A stretch of 64,000 nucleotides of DNA. It comes from Paenibacillus durus ATCC 35681. GTDB taxonomy: Bacteria > Bacillota > Bacilli > Paenibacillales > Paenibacillaceae. Shown here in pieces: positions 63,421-64,000 of this stretch. The DNA lies in contig NZ_CP011114.1 in the NCBI RefSeq assembly GCF_000993825.1, positions 3,038,001 to 3,102,000 of the forward strand, in the 5' to 3' direction. The position numbers and the translations under genes were made by a program. Numbering within the stretch: the stretch's first letter is position 1; each line of letters begins with the position of its first letter. The notes under the pieces were generated by a model. The model had not been told where the DNA came from. It ran no database searches and saw nothing but the letters and a program-made list of their open reading frames with translations.

Positions 63421-63507
63421 CGTGATATACCGTCCGATGTAATTGCTGCTGGAAATCCGTGCCGGGTTATTCGGAAGAATACAGATGAGGATGCAAGTAA
63501 ATATTAG
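63421..63507 (+). pseudogene. C-terminal fragment of a maltose/sugar O-acetyltransferase
   Basis: 28 codons reading RDIPSDVIAAGNPCRVIRKN followed by TDEDASKY and TAG. The AGNPCRVIR sequence closes the left-handed beta-helix of Maa/LacA-type acetyltransferases. Nothing of the preceding domain remains; upstream bases belong to the TnpC relic. Confidence 0.8.
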
Positions 63508-63540
63508 AAAAAATAGGTGCAACCTCTTCCTACTGGTATG

Positions 63541-63568
63541 TTGAAAAAAAATGTAGGTATGCTAAAAT
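63541..63568 (+). promoter_or_regulatory. Promoter of the attenuator leader
   Basis: -35 TTGAAA (63541-63546), a 16-bp spacer and -10 TAAAAT (63563-63568). Confidence 0.7.
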
Positions 63569-63581
63569 AGCTGTAACATAA

Positions 63582-63795
63582 ATGAAAGGTGTTGGGGAAA
63601 GTATGTAATATTTCTTGCGTATTTTAGAGAAAATAAAACAACTGCTGTTTTATTTCTTTAAGCAAGAAAGTTACTTATTCTTCCCACTCAATACGTGTAT
63701 ACATTACCACTCCATTTATCATAATGTTTTATTGGAAGGTTTGTATCTGTTTGGGCTACAAGAAAGGTAACTTTCTTGTAGCCCTTATTTGTTTT
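63582..63795 (+). promoter_or_regulatory. Transcription attenuator leader with terminator and antiterminator arms
   Basis: Terminator GGGCTACAAGAAAG-GTAA-CTTTCTTGTAGCCC (63753-63784), a perfect 14-bp stem followed by TTATTTGTTTT. The upstream segment CAAGAAAGTTAC (63663-63674) is exactly complementary to GTAACTTTCTTG (63767-63778), giving a competing antiterminator. A tiny frame MKGVGESM (63582-63608) ends in ATG-TAA after GGGGAAA, a possible ribosome-stall site. The layout is that of ribosome-mediated attenuators of antibiotic-resistance genes; the controlled gene would be at or beyond the window end. Confidence 0.7.
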
Positions 63796-63859
63796 GATGG
63801 AGGAATTCGCCTGAACAGCTTTATCTGGAATGTAACTTTATTTTAGGAGGTTGAAATAA

Positions 63860-63970
63860 ATGTTTGAAATTGTGAATGTTTATGTGAATCGTTCATTGTC
63901 CGTTGGTACGGTTCACGATCAATTTAAACGGATGCCGGGGCATTATCCATCTATCGATAGATGCACGTAG
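63860..63970 (+). CDS. Short open frame after the attenuator
   Basis: 36 codons (MFEIVNVYVNRSLSVGTVHD...) with an ideal TTTTAGGAGGTTGAAATAA ribosome site, ending at TAG 63968-63970. Not recognised. It may be a leader peptide, or the first codons of a resistance gene broken by mutation or rearrangement. The last 30 bases of the window show no other feature. Confidence 0.45.
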   Translation: MFEIVNVYVNRSLSVGTVHDQFKRMPGHYPSIDRCT

Positions 63971-64000
63971 CGACTCTAGCTGCAAGCTCGTGAATTAAAT

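Overview
The window is chromosomal DNA of a low-to-moderate GC Gram-positive bacterium and looks like Paenibacillus or a close relative. The evidence is Bacillus-type MntR, Zur and Fnr proteins, strong AGGAGG ribosome-binding sites with many TTG/GTG starts, a T-box leader on metG, a cobalamin riboswitch on metE, and many small Firmicutes proteins (YidD, DUF1540, DUF4177, YitT, TVP38). No rRNA, tRNA, CRISPR array, intact transposase or prophage was seen.

Left part (1-8000, minus strand): mntR, ccdA, a zinc-uptake operon znuA-znuC-znuB with a Zur operator inside its promoter, metG behind a T-box leader, yidD and the zinc regulator zur. Four copies of a 56-bp repeat lie between znuC and znuB. 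A large secreted protein with a copper-amine-oxidase N-terminal-like domain follows.

Anaerobic block (11000-23600): pflA, pflB, adhE, fnr, nirC, a nitrite reductase nasD carrying a fused C-terminal NirD domain, and the iron-sulfur repair gene ric. Seven Fnr-box matches (GTGA-N6-TCAC) sit upstream of pflB, adhE, fnr, nasD and ric. Fnr keeps the C-terminal cysteines of the Bacillus protein, so this is a compact mixed-acid fermentation and nitrite-respiration regulon.

Middle (23600-42300): an unknown Cys-containing protein, an AT-rich insert with a TetR regulator divergent from two macrolide-type glycosyltransferases, an HxlR regulator, a TVP38 protein, fused MsrAB, a DUF4349 lipoprotein, a DUF1540 protein, metE under a cobalamin riboswitch, uppP, a Ser/Thr kinase, a YitT protein, a short Crp-family regulator, an AI-2E family permease, ung and an RNase H.

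Right part (42300-64000): an accessory zone rich in small genes and gene debris. It holds a deleted aldo/keto reductase, a Paenibacillus-like dispersed repeat, a NUDIX/membrane/DUF4177 operon, a tyrosine-phosphatase-like gene whose only sensible start is ATT, a run of acetyltransferases, a deleted kinase-like pseudogene and an S66 peptidase. Next comes an operon joining an aminotransferase, the methionine ABC importer MetQNI and a FAD-linked 2-hydroxyacid dehydrogenase. A TetR/AhpD-like/MATE module shares three matching operator palindromes. The end contains methyltransferases, a Tn554-type TnpC remnant, an acetyltransferase tail and a transcription attenuator with perfectly complementary terminator and antiterminator arms in front of the window edge.
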